Shown: piece after piece, positions 55,701 to 63,604 of the stretch
How positions within the stretch are numbered: position 1 is the first letter of the stretch
Layout: each line of letters starts with the position of its first letter
The notes under the pieces: model-generated
What the model saw: only the letters and a program-made list of their open reading frames with translations
Told to the model about the DNA's origin: nothing
The model's database searches: none
Position numbers and translations under genes: made by a program
Origin: Paragorgia papillata
Taxonomy: Eukaryota; Cnidaria; Anthozoa; Scleralcyonacea; Coralliidae
Assembly (NCBI GenBank): GCA_035771165.1
Contig: JAWNZC010000338.1
Span: 1,426,001 to 1,490,000 of the forward strand
Length of the DNA stretch: 64,000 nucleotides
Direction of reading: 5' to 3'

Positions 55701-58700
55701 TTCTCTTGTGTGTAAACGGCAAAACCAATAAACTTTTGCCCTACTGTAAACGCGGTCTAAGTAACTTATTTATTACTTTGCCGAACTTTAAAATTAACGT
55801 TTTTATTAAATTCTCAAGGGTTCTTCTCCACTTGGTCAAGACGAAGTTTCCAGGTAGGTCCTTGTTTGGCGAAGCTAACCCTGTAACTCTTAAAGGAAGT
55901 AACCAGTCTATTTTGTAATAATTATTTTTTGCCAAAAATCAATGCATTATCAAGATCTGTTATTAGGTTTTGTGTGTGGAATGTTTCTGAAAGATGACGT
56001 AATGATGATGTCAGCGTTAATAAATTCTATAGACACGTGTCGTTAATAAATTCTATAGACACGTGCCGATATTCAACATTTGACGACGTATGCTCGATTT
56101 CCAGCCGTGGACGCGTGAGCTACAAAAGGTGTCTGTGACGTATTACATAAATTAATTTCACGATATCAAAAGCTATAGAAGCTGACGGGAATATCGATGA
56201 CTTTCCCGATCCTGTGGAATGACTAACAAATTAAAACGTTTTGTCCATTAAGCAATTTCTCTAGAGCTTCCCGTTGTAAATTGTTTGGACAATCAACCTT
56301 AAGGCCCATTTACACAGGCTATTTTTACTGCGATGTTTCTCACCCAGACGCATGCGATTGAATGGATGGCTCGCCAAAGTATTGAACCTCAAATAGCTCT
56401 GAGTAAATGGTCCGATACGTTCGTAAGTCAATCCATTCGATCGCATGTGCCAGAAGGAGAAAAATCGCAGCAAAAATCGCCTTTTGTAAACGGGCCTTAA
56501 AACGTTACTAAAACGCGATTGCATGCCTCACTCATCAGCACCCTATTGATCGCCATTTTGAAGTAACGGGGTAATTCGCGATTTCGGGCAATAATCCCAA
56601 TAATATATGCCGGCTGAAAATGTGCACGTTTATGATTGGTGCAAATCAACAATGACAAGCTCACGAGTCCAGCGCTGATTTTGGGAGAGGTAAAGTACCG
56701 GGGGCCGAGATACGGCTGGAAATCGACCCTTTACTAACGACGAAGGTCTACATAAATTAAACTCAAACGTTGCTTTTAGACGAGTTCTTGATATGCATCG
56801 GTGAGCGTGAAATTGAATAAACTGAACAAAACATAGAACAATGAATTCGACGAGTTTTCAACTCGTGTCAAGCTCGTTCCCAAGGCCTTTTTGAACCAGA
56901 AATACTGGGTGTGAGCAATTTAGTTAGTATGCAAAATCATTCTCCGTAATGGCAGTCCCGTGGTCCCATTGGCGGTCCCTTTGAAGCTATTTGATCATAT
57001 AACTGGCACAAAACTATGAATAAATATGTTTCATGAAGAATGTTTAAGAAAATAAATCAACCAATGAAAATGCGGAGTCCACCAACCGATCCCAGGGTCT
57101 TTTCCCGCCTTCCCAATTTCAAAAATGCCCTGGGAACGAGGTTGAAATCGTGTGTCTTAATTGACTATGCACTAGCGTACAATACTCTACTAATATAGTA
57201 AAAAACGTAGAGTGCTGCGTAGGACGTGTTTGAATATAACAAAGTGAAAATGTGGTGAACTACCAAGATTTGTTAGATGTAAATATACTGACGTGCGAGC
57301 GTGGCCATTCATCATTTTAGTGGGTTGAAGAGTTTTTGAAACGTCAGGTTTCCTTCAAAAAATTGTGGCAGTTCACCATCTTTTCACTTTGCCATTACCT
57401 TACTCTAGTTTGGGTCATATTTGTTTCATACTTCTCTGTTTTAAACTACACAGCTGGAAACTACCACGAGAGGAAATTGTTCAAGCGGACAATGGTCGAA
57501 TGAGACGAAGAGCAAAATGGGACGAGAGTACCGAGCAGTTTAAAGTGTCTGACGAGAATGAAGATGACGACGATGAAGACGAATATGATCAAAACGAGGA
57601 AGAAAATGATTCAAATGACGATGATCTCGACAAAAAGGTGACGAAACTAGACACACTACATGCACCTATATACTCTTACTTCACCACTCTCTAATTATGT
57701 ATGCTTCTTCCCGCTCTACTCTACCCCACTCTACTCTACTCTACTCTACTCTACTCTACTCTACTCTACTCTACTCTACTCTACTCTACTCTACTCTACT
57801 CTACTCTACTCTACTCTACTCTACTCTACTCTACTCTACTCTACTCTACTCTACTCTACTTACTCTACTCTACTCTACTCTACTCTACTCTACTCTACTC
57901 TACTCTACTCTACTCTACTCTACTCTACTCTACTCTACTCTACTCTACTCTACTCTACTCTACTCTACTCTACTCTACTCTACTCTACTCTACTCTACTC
58001 TACTCTACTCTACTCTACTCTACTCTACTCTACATCCGAGCACAGTCCCTAGAATTATATTGTCTGGAGACGCGCCGAACATCAAACTGGTTAACAATGA
58101 ACTACAATTTATGTAGAGGGTGGCAAATAAGGTGCACAATCTTTTATTCTACGTTCATTAATATTTATAAAGCAACGATGCTATTGCTTGATTGCTTCAT
58201 TATACGAAAAATAAAATGTGTTCAGCAAGCATTAATTAAGGTGAAATACGATGCACAAACGTGAACAAAAACATAGAACAAAGACTTTGGCCGCGTTTCT
58301 AGACAATTTATTTCTAGGGACTGTGAATCCGAGTAACTATGCTTACGTAGAGCTACTTGAATTTCTTAGGGACCGGTAAACAAGTATAGGGAGGGTCGGA
58401 GCCCAGCACAAAGGGGTTGGGTCACGATGTTTTTACCCTTCCCGATGGGTCATGCATGGTATTTTGAGCCTCAGACAGGAGATGGGTTATCTTATTTCCA
58501 TCCTCGTCCCCAGGGCTTCCTCGGTACACTGGAAAATCGGAGGCCTAGCCTAGTTTCTAGGCCTTCATCGGTTGACACGTTTCGGAAGTGATCCGAACGG
58601 ACCCAGCCTCTCCCCAGTCCTCCCAAGAACCCAAACCGACTACGCGGCCAAGCTCATGCGGAAACGAAAGGCTTAGAAACTAGGCTATCGGAGGCCCTTG

Positions 58701-61700
58701 TCAGATGAAAACGATTGAAGCGTGTGATTGGCTGGCGAAGGTTATTGTCTAAAACAGGAAGTGGGCAAATATATTTTCAACTGTCAAACAACGCTGTGAA
58801 TAGAGTGAAGATTATCGCTCAGATAACACCGAAAAAGTCGACGAATACGGCCAACAAAGTATGATTCCTAAAGCGAGTCGGAACTGCGATGAGTTTCATC
58901 ATGTTTTCATCATTTAACTCTCAAAATCGAACAATTTTAGACATAGCGTGACTCGGTGACTCATTCGCCGGCGACGTCAAATGTTCGTAAACAACCTACC
59001 TTTGAATAAATTAAGCCTTCGAATAGCATTTCGGTAAGTGAAATTATGCTATTTTGTCCAGCGGGAAGAACAGTAAACACCAAACCTTAATTCGGACGTC
59101 ATAATAAAGCAACTTTTTGCGATATTGGTAAAAGCAACAATTCTCGGACGTATAAGGATAGATTCATGACAAATGTATCCTTACACGTCCAAGAATTATT
59201 ACTTTCACTAATATTACAACGTTCATATTTAGACATTATTGCCACGAAAGTATTTATAAAGAAAAATTTACCGCATTGTGTCTCCGCACTAAACAATCAC
59301 CCTTTTTATTGAGCTTGCTACCCAGGATAGCCGGACCACAATGCATTGCGAATTCAAGATGGCGCTGCTATTGGTAAAAATGTCCATTGGATAAATGTTT
59401 TTATGGTTAACATATAAGGAATTAAAACATTTTCAAATTGTCGATCACATTTTGTCTTAAAATGTATATATTAATTCCAACACTCGAAATATTGCTTTAC
59501 CAATAATCTCTAGAACATGAACATGTTGTTTAATCAATTGACATTATAGTCATTTGGCCACCATCATCTATTTCTAGCATGATTTGTTTAATTGTGTTTT
59601 TTTGTGTGTATATTATAAAGGGAAATGAGTCGTTGGTCTACGATGATGAGGACAGTGATTTGGATGACGAAGAGGTAGCAGATATAATGACGAAGGACAG
59701 CGATAACTTGGGATTTATATCAGACGACGACGAGACTAATGAAGATGTAAATAGTGCTAGAACTGAAAATACCCTTGAAAAAGGTATTAACACTGAAAAG
59801 AACTCGCGTACTCAAAGAGTTGATACTAAGACTGGTGAGAAATCGACAAAGAGGAAGTCACTTGGTGATTCAGCAAATACAGCGGCAAATAATGTTTCTG
59901 AGAGGGAGACAAAACGTCAGAAACGGTCTCTGCAGTCTTCTCATGATGAAACAGACGACGAAAGATCGTTAGATAGTGAAGAGTCAAGCGATGACAATAA
60001 GAATGTTGGTGAGTCAGCGCACTCCACTTCACTGGATTTTGCTTTGCCCAGAATAGCATATTGTTATGCTATGATTTGCTTGGCTTCACCTCACTTCATT
60101 TCTCTTCGCTCTACTGCAATCTACTTTTCCTTCCTTTTCCTCTTTTCCCTTCCCTCAGCGTCGCCTTGCCTCACCACGCCTCATTTCCCTTCGCTTCACT
60201 TCACTTGACTTTAGTTCACTTCACTTCACTTCACTTCACCTCACCTCACCTCACTTCACCTCACCTCACCTCACTTCACTTCACTTCGCCTCGCTTCACT
60301 TCACTTCACTTCACTTTACTTCGGTTTACTTTACTTTTAGGCAAGAAATATTGGAGTGAAAACCTCATCGAAAAAGCGAGGGAGGCTTATCTCCGACATC
60401 AGAGTACCACTCCTAACTTAAAAAAGTTAATATACGGACAAGGTACGGCCTCAACTTTTTATAGAGCTAGAGTTTTCTCTATAGTAAATGTATTACTATA
60501 TGGATATAGTATAAAGACTGCATTGGAAACTGATAATCACATGTGACATTTCAAGCTCCCAGATTGGCCAAGTCGTAATTCACTATGATTGAACCCTAGA
60601 CATATCAGTTAAAGCGCACAGCATGATTGTACAGTGTGCTGGCTTGCATGAAAAAGCATGAAGTTCAATTAAAGATGAGGTCGAGTCACTACTGTTGAGA
60701 CAGACAGTGACGCGTCTAGAACTGTATAAACGAATAACCGTGTTGTAACTAAATTCTTGTGTTTTAGGTGCATCACATTTACAAGAAAGTGGTGCAGAGG
60801 ACTCCGATGAAGAGACGTTAGGTGGTCTTTTTAAGATGAAAAGTCTAGCGTTTAGGGGAGAAGACCGCGTTATGCACGAACGAGATTGCTCTATGTTTGT
60901 TGAAGAGGACAGAAGAAGCTGGGAGGATATTTTAGCTGAAATAAAAGATTGTTTCGTGACTGGAAAATGGGCGGAAAGTGAAGATGCAGAAGCACTGCTT
61001 TGCCAAGACGACGAGGATGAAGGTAATATGGTCATTTGTATTTTATAAAATATAAATAATCAATACTTTTCTGCTAACTTGGTGTGTTTGTGTAATTTGT
61101 TTTGTACGAGTCAAGAGGGAAGGAGGGCGAATTGCAAAGAGAGGGGAAAAGAAAGTGATAGGAGAGAAGGGAGAAAAATGGAGGGTTTGAGGTGGAAGTA
61201 CCTCGCATGTTTTTTGTCTATTTGTTTGTTTTGGTTGTTTGTTTGTTTGTTCTTTGTTTGTTTTGGTTTTATTTGTTTGTTTGTTTTGTTTGTTTGTTTT
61301 GTTTGTTTGTTTGTTTGTTTGTTTTGTTTGTTTGTTTGTTTGTTTGCTTGTTTGTTTGTTCTTTGTTCGTTTTTTTGGGGGGGTTTGTTTGTTTGTTTGT
61401 TCGTTCGTTCGTTCGTTCGTTCGTTCGTTTTTGTTTGTTTGTTTGTTTGTTCGTTTGTTTGTTTGTTTGTTTGTTTGTTTGTTTGTTTGTTTGTTTGTTT
61501 GTTTGTTTGTTTGTTTGTTTGTTTGTTTGTGTATGTATATTTGGTTGGTTGGCTGCTTCATTGAAATCACTGTGGTAATTTGTGATCTGCTATATAAATA
61601 GATGCATAGCTATATGCGTGGATACATGCATTACCTATTAGCCATTTCTGAATTGCGCTAAGAGAGCTGGGGATAGCCAGGTCGACACTCGACAATGTAT

Positions 61701-63518
61701 CATGGGACTGTTTTGGAGACGTGAACAAAGAACCCGTCCCCCAAGACAGTTCCATGATGCATTGTCAAACTTGCTATTCCCAGGTCTCTAACGTATTTCT
61801 GAAATGGCTAATAGTCTCTAGAACTATAGATTGTCTGCAAACGCGGCGAACGGCAAAGCGGCTAACAATGAGCTGTAATTTATATTGAAAGTTCACAAAG
61901 CTTCTGTTTACGTTTATTAATATTCATATATAGAGCAATTGAGTGATTGAACTCAAACGCTGCTATTGGCCATGGTTGCTTCATTATAACAAAAATACAA
62001 TGTATTCGGCGCGCAGACACTTGCATAACCGTGAACAACAAGTCAGTAACATAGAAGATAGGGTTCGAACCTGCAACCTTCTAATGATCGGTTAGACGCT
62101 CTAACCATTGAGCCACTGAATGTCTGTTACATTACACAAAGCTCGCAAACGTACCACATGCACTACATATATATACATATATACGTACAACTTATCATGT
62201 CACTTTAACAATGAGTTTTAATAGCCACATTTCCAAACTCTTTAATTCTATTGACTATGATTAACCGCGTGAATCCTGCTACTATATATGCATCACAATA
62301 TGGAAACGTTGCACTAAAAATCAATATTCAATGTGCAAGCCTATTGGCTTGTCGAGTCATCGATATTTTTTGAAGCATTAACGTGCCCGTCTCCTTGAGC
62401 TATTTGAATCGAATTTTAGACCAAATGTCGACGCACCGTCGTTCCCGATGTTGCGGGCCATATGGGAGCTCGTGCACGTGGGAGCGTCACTGATCAATTG
62501 CTCATCCAGCTCTAAAAATGAAGCCACCAGAGATGGCGAATTTGGAGTGCCAAGATGGCCGCCACGGAAAATTGTATGTTTTCGTAGCACGAAAAGAGAC
62601 GAAAAAAGCCACATTTCTGCTGTAGGTATATGAAAATTTCTGCTATAGGTATATGAAACAAAGAACACTGTAAACGGCTTCAAGCTTAGTTTTTGCATTT
62701 GTTGGTGTTGTTAATTCTATTAAGCAGTAAAACGTGTTATTTTGTACGTTTTTTTTAAACTATGTACGGTAAGTCCGATAAACTTGCCTTTATCACAAAA
62801 CTCGTTATAAACAACGAAATCAGTCAATAACTTCATTATAAAACTATTGTATACTTTTGGTATTAAAACGTAAGTCTTTACAAAGCCTTATGTAGTTGAC
62901 AATTTCGGACTGTATTTGCTTGTATTTTCCTTGTTTTCCAGTCGATAAATTGCCATCTAAACAATTGTTTTACGGCTTTTTCTACTCCCCCGGTAAAAAC
63001 TCTTACTACTCTTAAGACCGCAAGGTACATTGGACCTGCAGTACCAATATGGCTGCCAGTGGCTTCAAAATGTTTACTGCTGACCGTAAAGGATGAGAGA
63101 TCAGGGGGAGCGTACTTGTGTGATTTTTGAGCAAACTGCACAATTGTGTCCAATGGGATACCATGCCAACAATTTTGTCCATGCAGGTTGTAGATTACGC
63201 GGGTTGCTTGTTCAATTTCGACCGAAAGTTCCATAAAATAACATTTTTTGGTTGTCGTGAACTTGACAGTGGTCTTTAGCTCAATTGGCCGCACATAAAC
63301 CTTACAATTGCTTCTTTTTATCTAGAAGAGATGTTTGGGGATTTTGAAGACTTGGAGACAGGTGAGGTTCATCACGCTGGTGACGAAAGTAATGACGAGA
63401 ACGACGACGAGAATGAAGGTGATGATGGTGAAACAGCTGATGGCGGCGAGAAGGAAAAGGAACAAACGGAAGAAAGATTACTGAAGAAGAAACAGCTTAA
63501 GGCTGCTTTTGATAACCA
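38347..63518 (+). CDS. BMS1: Ribosome biogenesis GTPase BMS1, 14 exons, 3' end outside window
   Basis: BMS1 is the nucleolar GTPase of the small-subunit processome that works with RCL1 in 18S rRNA maturation. Exons: 38347-38707, 42072-42151, 45041-45229, 45451-45593, 46505-46626, 49572-49717, 51708-51776, 52582-52680, 55819-55853, 57454-57637, 59621-60008, 60341-60442, 60768-61022, 63326-63518. All phases match, giving 788 residues so far. After a basic N-terminus comes the P-loop GPPKVGKT (residues 87-94), then the BMS1-type stretch ALLLIDASFGFEMEIFEFL and THLD (about 182-185). The AARP2CN region spans exons 4-6 (FYGYVRGAH, GVGDFPIKDI). An acidic, low-complexity middle covers exons 10-11. 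Conserved anchors LRKLIYG-like PNLKKLIYG, DCFVTGKW and FGDFEDLETGEVH follow. The last visible donor (CA|GTATCC, phase 2) is weak but fits the conserved FD..Y position. The C-terminal RIBIOP domain lies beyond the window. Confidence 0.95.
39007..39227. mobile_element. hAT-like MITE with perfect 8-bp target duplication
   Basis: TGTACGAT flanks both ends (38999-39006 and 39228-39235). The termini are CAGTACCCGAG and CAACAGCCCTG. The GC-rich interior has GGGGCCTGGGCCC and GGGGCCCG blocks. An 8-bp duplication with CAG..CTG ends is typical of hAT. It lies in BMS1 intron 1. Confidence 0.75.
39896..40693. mobile_element. TIR element with CAGTGCTTTCAATGA ends
   Basis: CAGTGCTTTCAATGA and TCATTGAAAGCACTG bound the element, and ATTTT flanks both. 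Subterminal blocks GCCAGCGCGATGGATCGCGC and CGATCAATCGCGCTGGC are inverted too. No transposase. The superfamily is unclear (a 5-bp duplication would suit Transib-like, but the motif does not prove it). Confidence 0.7.
41390..42010. repeat. Degenerate tandem repeats AACGTAAGGTCTC(A)
   Basis: Imperfect units AACGTAACGT and AAGGTCTCATAACG repeat at 41390-41580 and again at 41885-42010. The 5S-like segment lies between them, so it may have inserted in the array. Confidence 0.8.
41745..41835 (-). repeat. 5S rRNA-derived segment (5S-like SINE or relic)
   Basis: On the minus strand the sequence contains TTACTTGGATGGGTGACCGT followed by CTGGGAATGAC, and before it AAAGTTGAGCTCGG. These match the 3' half of eukaryotic 5S rRNA, including the internal control region (GGATGGGTGACC, CTGGGAAT). 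The 5' half is not recognisable, so it is not a functional 5S gene. 5S-derived SINE3-type elements are known in animals. Confidence 0.65.
42819..43802. mobile_element. hAT-like element with 8-bp target duplication
   Basis: CAGGGGCGTAGCGTG at the left and CACGCTACGCCCCTG at the right are inverted ends. CAGGGGCGTAGC is a common hAT terminus. ATGACGGA and ATGACGGG flank it (7 of 8 identical). A basic 71-aa frame (43408-43193, minus) has KERKNRYKTKKKRKVK but no hAT transposase domain. A G-run and a C-run of about 27 occur near 43750-43786. An isolated terminus of the same family is at 52271-52286. Confidence 0.82.
43855..44034 (+). CDS. Unrecognised open frame, possible captured or decayed coding fragment
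   Basis: A frame of about 60 codons reads ALERLRQLENTSESILYALW then KMKCILGYLSYWRESNE before a stop. It has balanced, helix-forming composition unlike the repeats around it and lies just outside the right end of the hAT-like element. I do not recognise it. It could be a fragment of a transposon protein. Confidence 0.25.
44518..44639. repeat. Near-perfect foldback palindrome
   Basis: ATATTGGGCATTTCACTCG and its inverse bound arms with CATGTTCTAGGGATTT and GAAGGAAAACTCGAATTTTCC at the centre. Confidence 0.75.
44727..44830 (+). repeat. tRNA-derived SINE head (second family)
   Basis: CATGGCTCAGTGGTCAGAGC forms a D-arm with box A, TTGCACTAGAATCGCAA an anticodon-arm-like hairpin, and GGGTTCAATTCC box B. 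The 3' side continues as SINE body (GTTGCATTTTTCGCAACTGG). It has no proper acceptor stem, so it is not counted as a tRNA gene. Confidence 0.65.
45835..46320 (+). repeat. Long polypyrimidine tract (CTTC)n-like in BMS1 intron 4
   Basis: About 480 bp almost free of purines on the coding strand, made of CTTCCTTTCTTCC-like units. The long frames it creates (Phe/Leu/Ser-only, or Lys/Glu/Arg-only on the other strand) are artefacts. Confidence 0.95.
47069..47211. repeat. Foldback palindrome
   Basis: CTTGTTGACT, GAAACATCGAGTTTTACGG and CTTCAATGTCACCCGAGGG each have their inverse on the right arm. The centre is CTTTAG. GGGAAACATTG-type relics recur at 47565-47650. Confidence 0.7.
47796..48207. mobile_element. 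Foldback MITE with TAA target duplication (412 bp)
   Basis: GGCCTGCGCTAAACGTCGCA and the inverse bound the element, with TAA at 47793-47795 and 48208-48210. The arms continue through AGACGAATTTAATTC. The interior is filled with AATTCG/CGACG words (CGACGAATTA and similar) in both directions. Confidence 0.85.
48596..48714. mobile_element. Foldback MITE, AATAGCATGGTTTC family, copy 2
   Basis: TAATAGCATGGTTTCTGTGC to CGAAACCATGCTATTA, with inner CATGCACGAGTGAG and CTCACGAGTGCGTG arms. Confidence 0.75.
49190..49358. mobile_element. Foldback MITE, AATAGCATGGTTTC family, copy 3
   Basis: TAATAGCATGGTTTCGAGTG to AGAAATCATGCTATTA. The core CACGAGTCCAAAGGACGAGTG resembles that of copy 1. Confidence 0.75.
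49729..50325. mobile_element. hAT-like element at BMS1 exon 6 donor, perfect 8-bp duplication
   Basis: CAGAGTCGGACTGGC and GCCAGTCCGACTCTG are perfect 15-bp inverted ends. CGTTAAGT directly flanks both (49721-49728 and 50326-50333). The element begins 12 bp after the last base of BMS1 exon 6. Its interior has no transposase. Confidence 0.88.
50402..50869. mobile_element. TIR element of the TTAA-flanked family, copy 2
   Basis: TTAA then AGGACATTGGCAATAAAAA at the left, and TTTTTATTGCCAATGTCCT then TTAA at the right. The arms continue through GAAAGAACTCGTAAAATTG. TTAA duplications are typical of piggyBac- and Kolobok-type elements. It lies 77 bp after the hAT-like element. Confidence 0.8.
51430..51655 (+). 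repeat. tRNA-derived SINE, diverged copy
   Basis: GCCTCAGTAGCTCAATCGTT (box A region), AGCGTCTAACCG, then GATTGGATCTTT (decayed box B) and the body GAGCTTGACGAACGTTCACTG match the SINE at 4318. It lies 52 bp before BMS1 exon 7. Confidence 0.65.
51965..52180. mobile_element. MULE-like foldback MITE, perfect 9-bp target duplication
   Basis: CAATCTCGTTCCCAGAGCCC to GGGCTCTGGGAACGAGATTG, with ATGAAATCC on both sides (51956-51964 and 52181-52189). It is a shorter relative of 4496-4896. Confidence 0.88.
52873..53123. repeat. Dispersed repeat family, copy 2
   Basis: The match to 3054-3325. The ends CGAGGGCTTTATATCGCAT and ATATAGCATACATCCCTCG are imperfect inverted repeats. Confidence 0.7.
53406..54151. 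mobile_element. TIR element carrying a nested foldback
   Basis: GGGAGCCCTAACGTTTATTA with GTGAAGGATGTTTATCAGT at the left is mirrored by AAACATCCTTCAATAATAAA and CGCGTTAGGGCTCC at the right. The CCACGAGGCG foldback 53841-53982 sits inside. Confidence 0.65.
53841..53982. mobile_element. Foldback element, CCACGAGGCG variant
   Basis: AAGCCTGTTTTCCACGAGGC and the inverse bound arms with GGAATTTTGCGCGCG and GGAAATTTTCTTTGTC. The layout is the same as at 14510-14662, with a different but still self-complementary sequence. Confidence 0.75.
54473..55757. mobile_element. GACYSCGTTTACA element, TAA duplication, split by a MULE-like MITE
   Basis: GACTCCGTTTACAATAGAG at the left and CTACTGTAAACGCGGTC at the right, with TAA at 54470-54472 and 55758-55760. 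Internal GTATTCGGATTC-like blocks pair across the element. The insertion at 54669-55573 splits it. It ends 61 bp before the BMS1 microexon. Confidence 0.78.
54669..55573. mobile_element. MULE-like element, 10-bp target duplication
   Basis: CAACCTCGTCCCCAGGGCCA and its inverse bound arms of about 80 bp (GTGGGGGCTGGGCC, AAGATGGCGGCCAA). CCGTTCACAC flanks both ends (54659-54668 and 55574-55583). The interior has no transposase. Confidence 0.88.
55819..55853 (+). CDS. BMS1: BMS1 exon 9, a 35-nt microexon
   Basis: Without this exon, exon 8 (phase 0) cannot be joined in frame to exon 10, which needs two extra bases. The segment is bounded by ..TTCTCAAG and GTAGGT, encodes GSSPLGQDEVS plus AG, and with the first C of exon 10 completes a serine before WKLPREE. 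In vertebrate BMS1 the equivalent place, after the MASS..LF motif, has a short segment with a PLG core, so both length and sequence fit. The exon lies 61 bp after the end of a nested transposon (54473-55757). Confidence 0.85.
56303..56496. mobile_element. Foldback MITE flanked by TTAA
   Basis: GGCCCATTTACACAGGC and TTTTGTAAACGGGCC are ends, with TTAA outside each. ATGCGATTGAATGGAT pairs with ATCCATTCGATCGCAT. Confidence 0.7.
57083..57144. mobile_element. Minimal MULE-family foldback (62 bp)
   Basis: CAACCGATCCCAGGGTC at the left and GCCCTGGGAACGAGGTTG at the right match the CAACCTCG family termini. No target duplication is visible. Confidence 0.5.
57712..58035 (+). repeat. (CTCTA)n microsatellite, about 63 units
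   Basis: A pentanucleotide array in BMS1 intron 10 with one phase break at 57860. The unit gives open frames in all three plus-strand phases, which are artefacts. Confidence 0.97.
58045..58300 (+). repeat. Dispersed repeat, copy with GAACAAAAACATAGAACAA
   Basis: Blocks ATTGTCTGGAGACGCGCC, AACTGGTTAACAATGA, GCTTCATTATACGAAAAATA and GAACAAAAACATAGAACAA recur in order at 61812-62050, with parts at 9655-9760, 27310-27440 and 56797-56860. Confidence 0.65.
59118..59217. repeat. Foldback palindrome
   Basis: ATATTGGTAAAAGCAACAAT and ATTATTACTTTCACTAATAT pair, and CGGACGTATAAGGAT pairs with ATCCTTACACGTCC. Confidence 0.6.
60187..60325 (+). repeat. (TTCAC)n microsatellite in BMS1 intron 11
   Basis: A pentanucleotide array with CTCAC and CTTCG variants, ending 16 bp before exon 12. 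It supplies the pyrimidine-rich tract in front of that acceptor. Confidence 0.92.
61206..61535 (+). repeat. (GTTT)n microsatellite with a GTTC subarray
   Basis: About 75 units of GTTT in BMS1 intron 13, with a block of GTTC units at about 61399-61428 and a G7 run. Long Cys/Leu/Phe/Val frames are artefacts. Confidence 0.96.
61636..61813. repeat. Foldback element
   Basis: CTATTAGCCATTTCTGAA and TTCTGAAATGGCTAATAG are the ends. GAGAGCTGGGGATAGC and ACAATGTATCATGG have inverse partners on the right arm. Confidence 0.7.
61812..62050 (+). repeat. Dispersed repeat, second full copy
   Basis: Follows the order of 58045-58300: ATTGTCTGCAAACGCGGC, GCTAACAATGAGCTG, TTGAGTGATTGAACTC and GCTTCATTATAAC. 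Confidence 0.65.
62055..62215 (-). repeat. tRNA-derived SINE, inverted copy
   Basis: On the minus strand TGGCTCAATGGTTAGAGCG and GCAGGTTCGAACCC give boxes A and B. The body, with GCTCGCAAACGTACC, matches 4160-4200. Confidence 0.7.
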
Positions 63519-63604
63519 GTATCCTTTAACGTATAATGTAGAGCGCTACGATTAAAGTGCTTATAAACCCAAATATGATATTACTGCATATGGATTCTAT
63601 TTAA

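Noticed and set aside
57660..58264. Long open frames rich in Leu-Tyr-Ser-Thr across the CTCTA array
   Set aside because: A 5-bp repeat without stop codons gives open frames in all phases. It lies in a BMS1 intron and has no coding character.
60061..60546. 161-codon frame over the TTCAC array and BMS1 exon 12
   Set aside because: Only the last part (from 60341) is real coding sequence, as BMS1 exon 12. The rest is microsatellite in the intron.
61043..61601. Long Cys/Leu/Phe/Val frames (and Lys/Thr/Asn/Gln on the other strand)
   Set aside because: These are translations of the GTTT microsatellite.
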